Shown here piece by piece: positions 22,204 to 28,716 of a DNA stretch of 28,716 nucleotides (position 1 is the first letter of the stretch; the number at the start of each line of letters is the position of its first letter). A model generated the notes under the pieces. It searched no databases. It was not told the DNA's origin and saw nothing but the letters and a program-made list of their open reading frames with translations. Position numbers and translations under genes: made by a program. Source of the DNA: UMGS1649 sp045604405 (GTDB lineage Bacteria > Bacillota > Clostridia > TANB77 > CAG-465); the NCBI GenBank assembly GCA_045604405.1, contig JAZUNZ010000017.1, positions 1 through 28,716 of the forward strand, read 5' to 3'.

Positions 22204-22230
22204 CATAGTATGAAAAATTTAGAAAATTGT
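22204..22230 (-). promoter_or_regulatory. Sigma-E/K-like promoter of the small-protein pair
   Basis: On the minus strand CATACTAT (22212-22205) matches the sigma-E/K -10 (CATACAnT / CATAnnnTA) in seven of eight positions, with AC (22230-22229) spaced about 16 bases upstream. No sigma-A promoter with good spacing was found there. Confidence 0.45.
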
Positions 22231-22278
22231 TACATTAATTTTAAATAACTATATAGAGTGATAGAGTGTATATATCTA

Positions 22279-22307
22279 TTGACAAATCGCCGAAATTATG
22301 TTAATAT
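22279..22307 (+). promoter_or_regulatory. Strong sigma-A promoter
   Basis: TTGACA (22279-22284), 17-base spacer and TAATAT (22302-22307). Perfect -35. Drives the 103-residue membrane protein gene. Confidence 0.8.
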
Positions 22308-22365
22308 ATATGTATGCGAATGCGTTATTTTATTAATAATTATTATTAAAACGGAGGATTAAAAA

Positions 22366-22677
22366 ATGTTAAACGTTATAGCTGTTTTGTTTGGGTGCTT
22401 GGCTCTTATTTTGATGGGGTTTGAACTTATATTTTGTAGGAAGAAGCCTATAAATATACGGATAAACATTTCAACTTTAAGACTAATGTGTGTGTCTGGG
22501 GCTATGACAGCAGTCTGTCTTAAGGCGATCATCGGAATTATAACCATGAACCTTTCGATGAACCTTATATTGCCGTCAGTTCTTCTCCCTTTGTGGATGA
22601 TTTCTGAAGTACTGCTATTAAATAGACTTATCAATAAAAAAGTAAACAGCAATAAGCAACTAAAAAGAGTGGATTAA
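22366..22677 (+). CDS. Small multi-pass membrane protein, unknown
   Basis: 103 residues with three hydrophobic segments: residues 2-23, 38-60 and 62-86, then a short basic tail (KKVNSNKQLKRVD). Positive residues (RKKPINIR at 24-35) suggest the first loop is cytoplasmic. GGAGG is eight bases before the ATG. Strong consensus promoter and terminator of its own make it a real, well-expressed unit. No family recognised. Confidence 0.75.
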   Translation: MLNVIAVLFGCLALILMGFELIFCRKKPINIRINISTLRLMCVSGAMTAVCLKAIIGIITMNLSMNLILPSVLLPLWMISEVLLLNRLINKKVNSNKQLKRVD

Positions 22678-22691
22678 AATCCACTCTTTTT
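22662..22691 (+). terminator. Terminator containing the stop codon
   Basis: AAAAAGAGTGGAT (22662-22674) / ATCCACTCTTTTT (22679-22691) with loop TAAA; the TAA of the loop is the stop codon of the membrane protein gene. Confidence 0.9.
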
Positions 22692-22711
22692 CCATTTGTG
22701 TAACTATTAAC

Positions 22712-22740
22712 TTGCAATTTATCTTCTATGTTGATATAAT
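22712..22740 (+). promoter_or_regulatory. ruvB: ruvB operon promoter
   Basis: TTGCAA (22712-22717) and TATAAT (22735-22740), spacing 17. The start codon is 21 bases downstream, with AGAGG as SD. Confidence 0.75.
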
Positions 22741-22761
22741 TTCCTAAGAAAAGAGGTAGTT

Positions 22762-23766
22762 ATGACAGAAGATAGAGTAATAATGCCTGAATATGATATA
22801 GAAGAAGATTCAAAAATAGAGGTATCACTTAGACCGCATAATTTTGAAGAGTACATAGGGCAAGAAAAAGTAAAAGAAAATATGAAAATATATATAAAGG
22901 CTGCGCTAAAAAGAAAAGAAGCCTTAGACCACGTTTTGTTATATGGACCGCCAGGACTTGGAAAGACTACTCTTGCAAATATAATAGCATCAGAATTGGG
23001 TGTGAGCATAAAGATAACATCAGGACCAGCTATTGAAAAGCCGGGAGATTTAGCGGCTATCCTTACTAATCTTGAAGAGAATGATTTGTTATTCATAGAT
23101 GAGATACATAGGTTAAAGAAAAGTGTTGAGGAAGTATTATATCCCGCTTTGGAAGATTATAACTTAGATATAATGATAGGGAAAGGTCCATCAGCAAGGA
23201 GTATACGAATTGACCTGCCAAAATTTACATTAGTAGGTGCTACGACAAAGGCGGGCTCGCTTTCAGGACCATTAAGAGATAGATTTGGAATAATACATAG
23301 ACTAAATTTATATTCTGTTGAAGAACTTGCAACCATAGTTACAAGAAGTGCAAATATTTTAGAGATACCAATTTCTAAAGAAGCTGCAGAAGAAATTGGC
23401 TCTAGAAGTAGAGGAACGCCTAGAATTGCCAATAGACTTTTAAAAAGAGTTAGAGACTTTGCTGAAGTACAAGATAAAGATCATATAGACTATGAAATTA
23501 CAAAAGAGACATTAGACAAGCTCGAAATAGATGAATATGGTTTGGATGAAATAGATAGAAAACTATTAGATACAATGATAACAAAATTTAGTGGACGTGC
23601 AGTAGGTTTGGAAGCTCTTGCAGCAGCTATAGGTGAAGATAAAGATACTATAGAAGATGTTTATGAGCCATACCTTATGCAAATTGGCTTTATAAACAGA
23701 ACGCCAAGAGGAAGAACGCTTACGCGTCTTGCGTATGAACACATGGGAGTAAAGTATGAAGGATAA
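22762..23766 (+). CDS. ruvB: Holliday junction branch migration ATPase RuvB
   Basis: 334 residues, the standard RuvB length. Hexameric AAA+ motor that drives branch migration with RuvA during recombination. Seen: SLRPHNFEEYIGQ at 22-34, Walker A GPPGLGKTT (62-70), DEIHRL Walker B (112-117), LEDYNLDI, LVGATTKAGSLSGPLRDRFG sensor/arginine-finger region, and the winged-helix C-terminal GRTLTRLAYEHMG. ruvA is not upstream here, where an unrelated membrane gene stands instead; in many Clostridia the two are adjacent. The end overlaps queH by 11 bases. Confidence 0.98.
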   Translation: MTEDRVIMPEYDIEEDSKIEVSLRPHNFEEYIGQEKVKENMKIYIKAALKRKEALDHVLLYGPPGLGKTTLANIIASELGVSIKITSGPAIEKPGDLAAILTNLEENDLLFIDEIHRLKKSVEEVLYPALEDYNLDIMIGKGPSARSIRIDLPKFTLVGATTKAGSLSGPLRDRFGIIHRLNLYSVEELATIVTRSANILEIPISKEAAEEIGSRSRGTPRIANRLLKRVRDFAEVQDKDHIDYEITKETLDKLEIDEYGLDEIDRKLLDTMITKFSGRAVGLEALAAAIGEDKDTIEDVYEPYLMQIGFINRTPRGRTLTRLAYEHMGVKYEG

Positions 23767-24328
23767 ATTATTAGTACACGCGTGTTGTGCACCATGTTTA
23801 GTTGCAGTATATGAAGATATAGAAAAAAATTATGAAGAATATAATTTAGAATCTTTAGAGGATATGGATGTTATCTGGTATAATATAAACATACATCCAA
23901 AAGCAGAGTATGAAAAAAGAAAAGAAACATTAAAAGAGTTCTTAGGAATGAAAAATAAAGAGGGTATTTTTTTAGATGAATATAATCTTTTAGATTGGAC
24001 AAAAAAAGCTGTAAATCATAAAGAAAATGGTTTCGAGATAAGATGCAAGTATTGTTACATATCTCGTCTTGAAAAGGTATTTGAATATGCTAAGAATAAT
24101 GGCTATACTGCAGTTACTACGACGCTTTTAATTAGTCCATATCAAAAACATGATATAATATGTCGTGTATGTGAAGACTTAAGTAAAAAGTATAGCGTTA
24201 AGTTTATGTACAAAGATTTTAGACCAATGTTTTGGGATGGGCAACACAGAGCCCGTGATTTGGGATTGTATAGACAAAAGTACTGTGGTTGTATTTTTTC
24301 TATAGATGAAGGAGGAAAACAAAAGTGA
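23756..24328 (+). CDS. queH: Epoxyqueuosine reductase QueH
   Basis: 190 residues, DUF208/QueH family, catalysing the last step of queuosine formation in tRNA. The signature HACCAPC gives C10, C11 and C14; RCKYC provides C97 and C100 and KYCGC provides C177 and C179. In QueH the adjacent Cys pair and the second CxxC hold a 4Fe-4S cluster and a further metal. TTTLLISPYQKHDII and FMYKDFRPMFWDG are other family segments. It starts inside ruvB (11-base overlap), so it is co-translated with it. ruvB-queH linkage is common in Clostridia. Confidence 0.95.
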   Translation: MKDKLLVHACCAPCLVAVYEDIEKNYEEYNLESLEDMDVIWYNINIHPKAEYEKRKETLKEFLGMKNKEGIFLDEYNLLDWTKKAVNHKENGFEIRCKYCYISRLEKVFEYAKNNGYTAVTTTLLISPYQKHDIICRVCEDLSKKYSVKFMYKDFRPMFWDGQHRARDLGLYRQKYCGCIFSIDEGGKQK

Positions 24329-25179
24329 AAAATAATAATAGAAGAATAGTTCTTCCTATACTAATAATAGTATTTGTACTCATTATAATATCGTGTTTAT
24401 TATTTTTATGGTATACATTAAGCGGTAATTACATAAATATTGGCTATACAGATAATAGTGCAAAAAACGCTACTATATCTGATGCGGCAAATTCTAATGT
24501 TATAATAGTAAATGGCATTGTACTTGGAGCAAACAGTGGCAACAAATGGGTTTCTGCTGAGAAATTCTATGAAGCCAACAGTTCAGTACAACAAATTGAG
24601 GTTGATGTATTAGGCACAAATTCACAATATGGAACGTATAAAACTGCAAGCATAAGAAAATACAGTAACTCAGTCATATATACAACAATTGCAAAAGAAG
24701 GCAATCTAGATAATTATCTTGCTGTAAGTGCGACAGATAATACAAAGTTGTTTCCTGGAATGACTAAGCTTGAGGCTACTAAGGAAGATGAAAAGCATGT
24801 TAAAGAGGCTATAGGTTCATATAAGCTAATAAATGGTTCTGTAAAGGTTTTAGAAGTATATGGAACTAATATAAATCAAGTATCAGATAAAATAATATGC
24901 GCTACAAGTGAACGCGCAAATTTGCTTGGGGCATATAGCGCGGTAGTATATGTAACTAATAATGAGGCACATCTTGTAAAATATGCATATGTAAGAGATA
25001 CAAGTAATTCAGATAGATGGCCTATATATTCATTACAATTTGTTATGGATTTAAATAGTAGTTCTAAACCAGAGATAGTGCTACAAGAAACAACAGGAAA
25101 TGATATGTCATATAGTGTATTAGAGATAAGAGAAAACAATAAGTTTTATGAGGTATTAAGGTCGACAGTGGAAATTTAA
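24325..25179 (+). CDS. Membrane-anchored extracytoplasmic protein, unknown
   Basis: 284 residues with GTG start overlapping the queH stop (GTGA). AGGAGG lies eight or so bases upstream. One N-terminal helix (residues 8-29, preceded by NNNRR) anchors it with the rest outside; no lipobox or cleavage site is evident. The exterior part is Ser/Thr/Asn-rich, mainly beta, with no Cys beyond the first 30 residues except one. No known domain recognised. Third gene of the ruvB operon, with a terminator 114 bases downstream. Confidence 0.75.
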   Translation: MKNNNRRIVLPILIIVFVLIIISCLLFLWYTLSGNYINIGYTDNSAKNATISDAANSNVIIVNGIVLGANSGNKWVSAEKFYEANSSVQQIEVDVLGTNSQYGTYKTASIRKYSNSVIYTTIAKEGNLDNYLAVSATDNTKLFPGMTKLEATKEDEKHVKEAIGSYKLINGSVKVLEVYGTNINQVSDKIICATSERANLLGAYSAVVYVTNNEAHLVKYAYVRDTSNSDRWPIYSLQFVMDLNSSSKPEIVLQETTGNDMSYSVLEIRENNKFYEVLRSTVEI

Positions 25180-25292
25180 TTTTGTCGAATAATTCGATGA
25201 ATAGTTTGCTAGAAGGAGTAAGGATTTACGGTTTGGAATAAAAACTTTAATAAAATCGCTTGCGAACAAAAAACATAGCATTGTATAATATG

Positions 25293-25319
25293 GCCACACA
25301 CAATTAGTGTGTGGCTTTT
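25293..25319 (+). terminator. Terminator of the ruvB-queH operon
   Basis: GCCACACAC (25293-25301) / GTGTGTGGC (25307-25315), loop AATTA, then TTTTG. The 285 bases from 25180 to 25464 hold this stem, small palindromes such as TCGAATAATTCGA (25185-25197), and an A-rich tract; no other gene is seen. Confidence 0.85.
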
Positions 25320-25479
25320 GTCGACAAAGTTTAGTTATTTTATCTAAGAATTAAAATCAAATTTTTTTAAATATAAAGTTAAATCAAATCAAATTAAACT
25401 AAAATCAAAAAAATCCTAGGAAAAACAAAATAAAATATTGAAGCGCTTCTAAATTTATGTTAAAATGGAGGTTGTAAGA

Positions 25480-26463
25480 TTGAATATAAACACAAGCGGT
25501 TTGTCTCCCAAAAATGACTATTTATTTAAGAAGCTATTTACAAGCAAAGGAAATGAAGATATTTTATGTGATTTTATTTCAGCAATAATAGGAAGAGAAG
25601 TAGTATCTGCAAAAGTTCAAATGGAGAAAATGTTACAAAGGGAAGAAGAAGCTAATAAATATGGAATGCTAGATATAGAAGTAACATTAAGAGACGGAAG
25701 TAAGATAGATGTAGAAATGCAACGCTGGGATGAAGTAAATCATATAAAAAGGACAGTATACTATGCAGGAAAACTCATATCCGAGCAATTACAGCGAGGA
25801 GAAGCATATGATGAATTAAAGCCGGTAGAGATAGTATATATAACGGATTTTAATTTTCTAAAAGGTGAGCATTATAAAACAAGTACGGTAATAGTGGATG
25901 AGCTAAATAGAAGAGAAGTAATAATAAATGAACTAAGATTTCATTACATAGAGTTACCGAAATTTAGGAAGTCAAATCCAGACATGAGAGAGAAGCTAAA
26001 CCAATGGTTAGCGTTTATAGACGATCAGAATAAGGAGTGGATGAACATGGCAAAAGATTTTAATGAAAGCATATCAAAGGCTATGGACGAATTCGACAGA
26101 TTGGTCGCAAAAGAGGCAGAGAAATATACTGAAGCAGGAAAAGAACGCTTTTTAATGGATATGGCAAGTGTAAAATACAATACATTTAATAAAGGTTTAA
26201 ATGAAGGAATCCAACAAGGAATCCAACAAGGAATAGAACAAGGAAGACAACAAGGGATACAACAAGGAATAGAACAGGGAGTTAAACAAGGTATAAAACA
26301 AGGCGTGGAACAAGGCGTGGAACAAGGAGAACAAGAGGCTATAAAAAAACATATAGTTAACATGTTAAGAAGGAACATGGATATTGACATAATATCAGAT
26401 ATTACAGGAGCCAGTAAAGAAAAAATATTAGAAATAAAAGAAAAATTAGACAAAACTATTTAA
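25480..26463 (+). CDS. Rpn family PD-(D/E)XK nuclease with QG-repeat tail
   Basis: 327 residues. Residues 1-230 fit the Rpn/PDDEXK transposase-like family (PF12784): SPKNDYLFKKLF at the N-terminus, then YGMLDIEVTLRDGSKIDVEMQRW with the active-site D (LDIEV), E and Q (EMQ) of the PD-(D/E)XK nuclease. Members nick or cut DNA and promote recombination, or act as toxins in defence. Residues about 243-285 are the repeated GIQQG/GIEQG units, then a C-terminal helix-turn. Start: GGAGG (25467-25471) stands eight bases before TTG at 25480, while ATG at 25465 overlaps the SD and lacks one; a TTG start is therefore preferred. Possible in-frame start at 25465 would add five residues. Confidence 0.9.
   Translation: MNINTSGLSPKNDYLFKKLFTSKGNEDILCDFISAIIGREVVSAKVQMEKMLQREEEANKYGMLDIEVTLRDGSKIDVEMQRWDEVNHIKRTVYYAGKLISEQLQRGEAYDELKPVEIVYITDFNFLKGEHYKTSTVIVDELNRREVIINELRFHYIELPKFRKSNPDMREKLNQWLAFIDDQNKEWMNMAKDFNESISKAMDEFDRLVAKEAEKYTEAGKERFLMDMASVKYNTFNKGLNEGIQQGIQQGIEQGRQQGIQQGIEQGVKQGIKQGVEQGVEQGEQEAIKKHIVNMLRRNMDIDIISDITGASKEKILEIKEKLDKTI
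26207..26336 (+). repeat. In-frame tandem repeat coding for GxxQG units
   Basis: About eleven 12-base units of the form GGNATNNAACAA encode consecutive G-[IVR]-[QEK]-Q blocks within the Rpn nuclease. Unit copies differ at a few positions (GIQQ, GIEQ, GRQQ, GVKQ, GIKQ, GVEQ). The number of units may vary between strains by slippage. Confidence 0.85.
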
Positions 26464-26481
26464 CTTTTTTATAAAATATAG

Positions 26482-26716
26482 TATAATTTATTTGTAAGTG
26501 TTGATGGGACGAGTAGAATTGTCGTACGCAAAAGAGAGGAACGGTCGTGGCTGGAAGCTGTTCTTGAAGGTTGACTTTTTGAAGACTACCCCGGAGCTTG
26601 TAGCGAAAGCTACCGTTAAGATTTACGACTTAAATCTAATAGTTGAGTTAAATATAGGGTGGAACCGTGTAATATATATTTTGCACCCCTATAGGTAAAA
26701 TGCCTATAGGAGTGCA
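26482..26716 (+). promoter_or_regulatory. thrS: Threonyl T-box riboswitch and its promoter
   Basis: TATAAT at 26482-26487 (weak -35 TTTAAC 17 bases upstream) starts a leader ending 45 bases before thrS. Stem I elements: GATGGGACGAGTAG, GAGAGGAAC, GGCTGGAAGCTG; the specifier region GAAGACTACCCC offers ACT or ACC, both Thr codons. A GAAA hairpin GTAGC/GCTAC follows. The T-box core AGGGTGGAACCGTG (26656-26669) supplies TGGA for the uncharged tRNA 3'-end. Terminator stem TGCACCCCTATAGG / CCTATAGGAGTGCA (26682-26716), followed by T-rich sequence. Uncharged tRNA-Thr would favour the antiterminator and turn on thrS. Confidence 0.95.
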
Positions 26717-26760
26717 TTTTATTATGCTTAACGGAATGTTAATTAAAGGAGGTAAATTTT

Positions 26761-28548
26761 ATGATAAAAATAATTAATAATGATGGAAGCATAAATGAAG
26801 TAGAATATAGTGAAAATATTGCTATAGCTAGACATACCGCATCGCATGTATTAGCGGAAGCAATAAAAAGGGTATATCCTAATGCAAAATTAGCAATTGG
26901 ACCTTCAACAGATTCGGGATTCTACTATGATTTTGACAATATAGAAATCACAAATGAAGGGTTAAGAAAAATAGAAAACATTATGAAAAACATAATAGCT
27001 AAAAATTCAGAAATGAAAACTTATGTATTGTCTAAAGAAGAAGCAATTGAGAAAATGAAAGACGAACCATATAAGTTGGAATTAATTCAAGAACTACCAG
27101 AGGGGGAAAAAATATCTTTTTATGATAACGGGTCTTTTGTAGATATGTGTAGAGGACCTCACGTATTAAACATTAAAGATATTGGTGCTGTGAAACTTAT
27201 ATCTGTAACTGGAGCATATTGGAGAGGCTCAGAAAAAAACAAGATGTTAACTAGAATATATGGAACTTGTTTTAAAACTGAACAAGAAATAGAGGAACAT
27301 CTAGCAAAACTCGAAGATGCAAAAAATAGAGATCATAATAAATTAGGAAGAGAAATGGAATTCTTTACAACTGTAGATTATATTGGTCAAGGTTTACCAA
27401 TATTGCTTCCAAAAGGCGCTAAAACTATTCAATTATTACAAAGATTTGTTGAAGATACAGAAGCTAGACTTGGATGGCAATTAACTAAAACTCCATTTAT
27501 GGCTAAATCTGATCTATATAAAATATCTGGACACTGGGATCATTACAAAGATGGAATGTTTGTATTAGGAGATGAGGAGAAAGACGATGAGGTGTTTGCA
27601 CTTAGACCTATGACTTGTCCTTTCCAATACCAAGTATTCTTAAATAGAGGAAGAAGTTACAGAGACCTTCCAATGCGTCTAAATGAAACTTCTACATTGT
27701 TTAGAAATGAAGCTTCTGGAGAGATGCATGGACTTATTCGTGTAAGACAATTTACAATATCTGAAGGCCACTTAATGTGTACTCCAGAGCAGCTAGAAGG
27801 AGAATTTAAACATTGTTTGGAACTGGCAATATATATGTTAAAATGTTTAGGCCTTTACGAAGATGTATCATATAGATTCTCTAAATGGGATCCAGAAAAT
27901 AGAGAAAAATATATAGGAACTGAGGAGCAATGGGATGAGGCTCAAGGTATAATGAAGAAAATACTAGACAACTTAGGCCTTGAATACAAAGAAGGAATAG
28001 GTGAAGCTGCATTCTATGGTCCAAAACTAGATATACAAATAAAGAACGTATTTGGTAAAGAAGATACTTTAATTACTATTCAAATTGACCAAATGCTATC
28101 TGAAAAATTTGGCATGGAATACGTTGATAGTGACGGTACTAAGAAGAACCCATATATCATCCATAGAACTTCAATTGGATGCTATGAAAGAACTTTAGCA
28201 TTATTAATTGAAAAATATGCAGGCGCATTACCACTTTGGATTGCACCAACTCAAATTAAGATATTAACAATAGCAGATGCTCATATAGATTACGCAAATG
28301 AGATTAAACAAAAACTAGAACTTGCAGGCTACAGAGTAGAAGTAGATAATTCAAACGAAAAGATTGGATACAAAATTAGAAATGCAAGACTTGAAAAAGT
28401 TCCATACTTTGCGGTAATTGGAGATAATGAAATGAATGATGGTACACTTGCACTAACTGCTCGTGGTGGAGAAAAAGTAGGTACTTTAACTGTAGGCGAA
28501 GTTGTAGCTAGATTTGAAAATGAGATTAAAGAACAGTTAAAGTGGTAA
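26761..28548 (+). CDS. thrS: Threonyl-tRNA synthetase lacking a full TGS domain
   Basis: 595 residues against about 640 for usual bacterial ThrRS. Residues 1-24 (MIKIINNDGSINEVEYSEN) look like a shortened TGS start and the editing domain begins right away at HTASHVL (H25, H29), with CRGPH later. Class II core: MTCPF zinc Cys, RNEASGEMHGLIRVRQF motif 2, SIGCYERTLALLIEKYAG motif 3 region, and the C-terminal anticodon-binding domain. Charges tRNA-Thr and hydrolyses Ser-tRNA-Thr. SD AAAGGAGG at about 26747-26754. Regulated by the T-box in front. The TGS loss appears genuine because no in-frame start with SD exists upstream of the T-box terminator. Confidence 0.96.
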   Translation: MIKIINNDGSINEVEYSENIAIARHTASHVLAEAIKRVYPNAKLAIGPSTDSGFYYDFDNIEITNEGLRKIENIMKNIIAKNSEMKTYVLSKEEAIEKMKDEPYKLELIQELPEGEKISFYDNGSFVDMCRGPHVLNIKDIGAVKLISVTGAYWRGSEKNKMLTRIYGTCFKTEQEIEEHLAKLEDAKNRDHNKLGREMEFFTTVDYIGQGLPILLPKGAKTIQLLQRFVEDTEARLGWQLTKTPFMAKSDLYKISGHWDHYKDGMFVLGDEEKDDEVFALRPMTCPFQYQVFLNRGRSYRDLPMRLNETSTLFRNEASGEMHGLIRVRQFTISEGHLMCTPEQLEGEFKHCLELAIYMLKCLGLYEDVSYRFSKWDPENREKYIGTEEQWDEAQGIMKKILDNLGLEYKEGIGEAAFYGPKLDIQIKNVFGKEDTLITIQIDQMLSEKFGMEYVDSDGTKKNPYIIHRTSIGCYERTLALLIEKYAGALPLWIAPTQIKILTIADAHIDYANEIKQKLELAGYRVEVDNSNEKIGYKIRNARLEKVPYFAVIGDNEMNDGTLALTARGGEKVGTLTVGEVVARFENEIKEQLKW

Positions 28549-28586
28549 GCATAGATAATATAGACTATATGATGCTAGTAAATAAT

Positions 28587-28610
28587 CCCCCAGCTTAGCT
28601 GGGGGCATTT
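28587..28610 (+). terminator. thrS: Terminator after thrS
   Basis: CCCCCAGC (28587-28594) / GCTGGGGG (28598-28605), loop TTA, followed by CATTTTAC. 39 bases after the stop codon. Confidence 0.85.
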
Positions 28611-28636
28611 TACTATGCGCCTATAAGGCTTGTTAT

Positions 28637-28716
28637 TAGCAACGCCTCAAGGCGTTTAGCTATTCCGACACGCGCGTCCTTTGGACTACCCGCTACCCGT
28701 TAAACGGGTCTTGGTA
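28637..28716. other. Run of GC-rich nested hairpins at the window edge
   Basis: Hairpin 1: TAGC-AACGCC (28637-28646), loop TCAA, GGCGTT (28651-28656), bulge TA, GCTA (28659-28662). Hairpin 2: TACC (28687-28690), ACCCGT (28695-28700), TAA loop, ACGGGT (28704-28709), GGTA (28713-28716), with CGCT/CTT as internal loop. Also TCC-TTT-GGA between them. GC content is markedly higher than the rest of the window. No gene is seen. Candidates are a structured RNA, the hairpin end of an IS200/IS605-type element, or another mobile-element end; cut by the window. Confidence 0.5.

Noticed and set aside
25439..25466. TTGAAG-17-TAAAAT promoter and AAGCGCTT palindrome (cre-like) before the Rpn gene
   Set aside because: The -10 would overlap the SD and put the start of RNA downstream of it; the cre match is about 10 of 14 and could be chance.
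26207..26336. Tandem 12-base repeat as a CRISPR array
   Set aside because: Units are in-frame, contiguous and have no spacers; they code for the QG tail.
26025..26453. Minus-strand open frame rich in Cys, Pro and Ile opposite the Rpn gene
   Set aside because: It is the shadow of the QG repeat; no SD and the pattern follows the repeat unit on the other strand.
26498..26698. 66-codon open frame in the thrS leader
   Set aside because: The region is fully explained by the T-box; the frame starts within stem I and the SD is lacking.

Overview
The window is AT-rich DNA with strong AAGGAGG-type ribosome binding sites, a YabG-type spore-coat protease, a T-box in front of thrS, and QueH, an IS1182-type element and an Rpn-type nuclease. 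Together these point to an uncultured or little-studied spore-forming member of the Clostridia (Firmicutes). No rRNA, tRNA or CRISPR array is visible.

Region 1 (about 1-9054, + strand) is an accessory signalling island. A TTGATT-17-TATAAT promoter drives a PP2C-type phosphatase, a protein that looks like a vWA domain without its metal site, a large unrecognised helical protein, a TerY-like vWA protein with an intact MIDAS, and a 1561-residue protein carrying a Ser/Thr-kinase-like domain. That kinase protein also has a very long N-terminal region, two split Cys knuckles and a propeller-like C-terminus. A small charged helical protein follows from a nearly identical promoter. PP2C + vWA + kinase is the composition of the published TerY-P triads, but here the kinase protein is giant, extra partners are inserted, and no TerD/TerC genes are in view. 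A 32-nt perfect inverted repeat built from SD and anti-SD sequence sits just before the kinase gene. This is the best candidate for a new system in the window.

Region 2 (9064-9993) is yabG with a sigma-K/E-like promoter. Region 3 (10040-13841) is a second accessory unit: a P-loop nucleotide-kinase-like protein whose Walker A lysine is replaced by Thr, a radical-SAM-like protein with CX3CX2C, and a NADAR protein, tightly packed behind a promoter flanked by a 13-bp inverted repeat. A GreA-like gene and a small orphan follow, each with its own promoter and terminator.

Region 4 (13876-20622) holds valS on the minus strand behind a 57-residue membrane ORF, a small + strand ORF, an IS1182-family element wedged between two convergent terminators, and asnB. 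The conserved Met-Cys-Gly-Ile start of asnB is encoded with ACG instead of ATG. The IS has an inverted repeat placed so that only read-through RNA should hide its transposase start site.

Region 5 (20735-28716) is mostly core genome: fba, two tiny secreted or membrane proteins (one Cys/Gly-rich, probably sporulation-linked), a small membrane protein, ruvB-queH-membrane lipoprotein-like gene, an Rpn nuclease with a GxxQG repeat tail, and T-box-thrS with a ThrRS that lacks most of its TGS domain. The window ends in a run of GC-rich hairpins that looks like the edge of another structured or mobile element.
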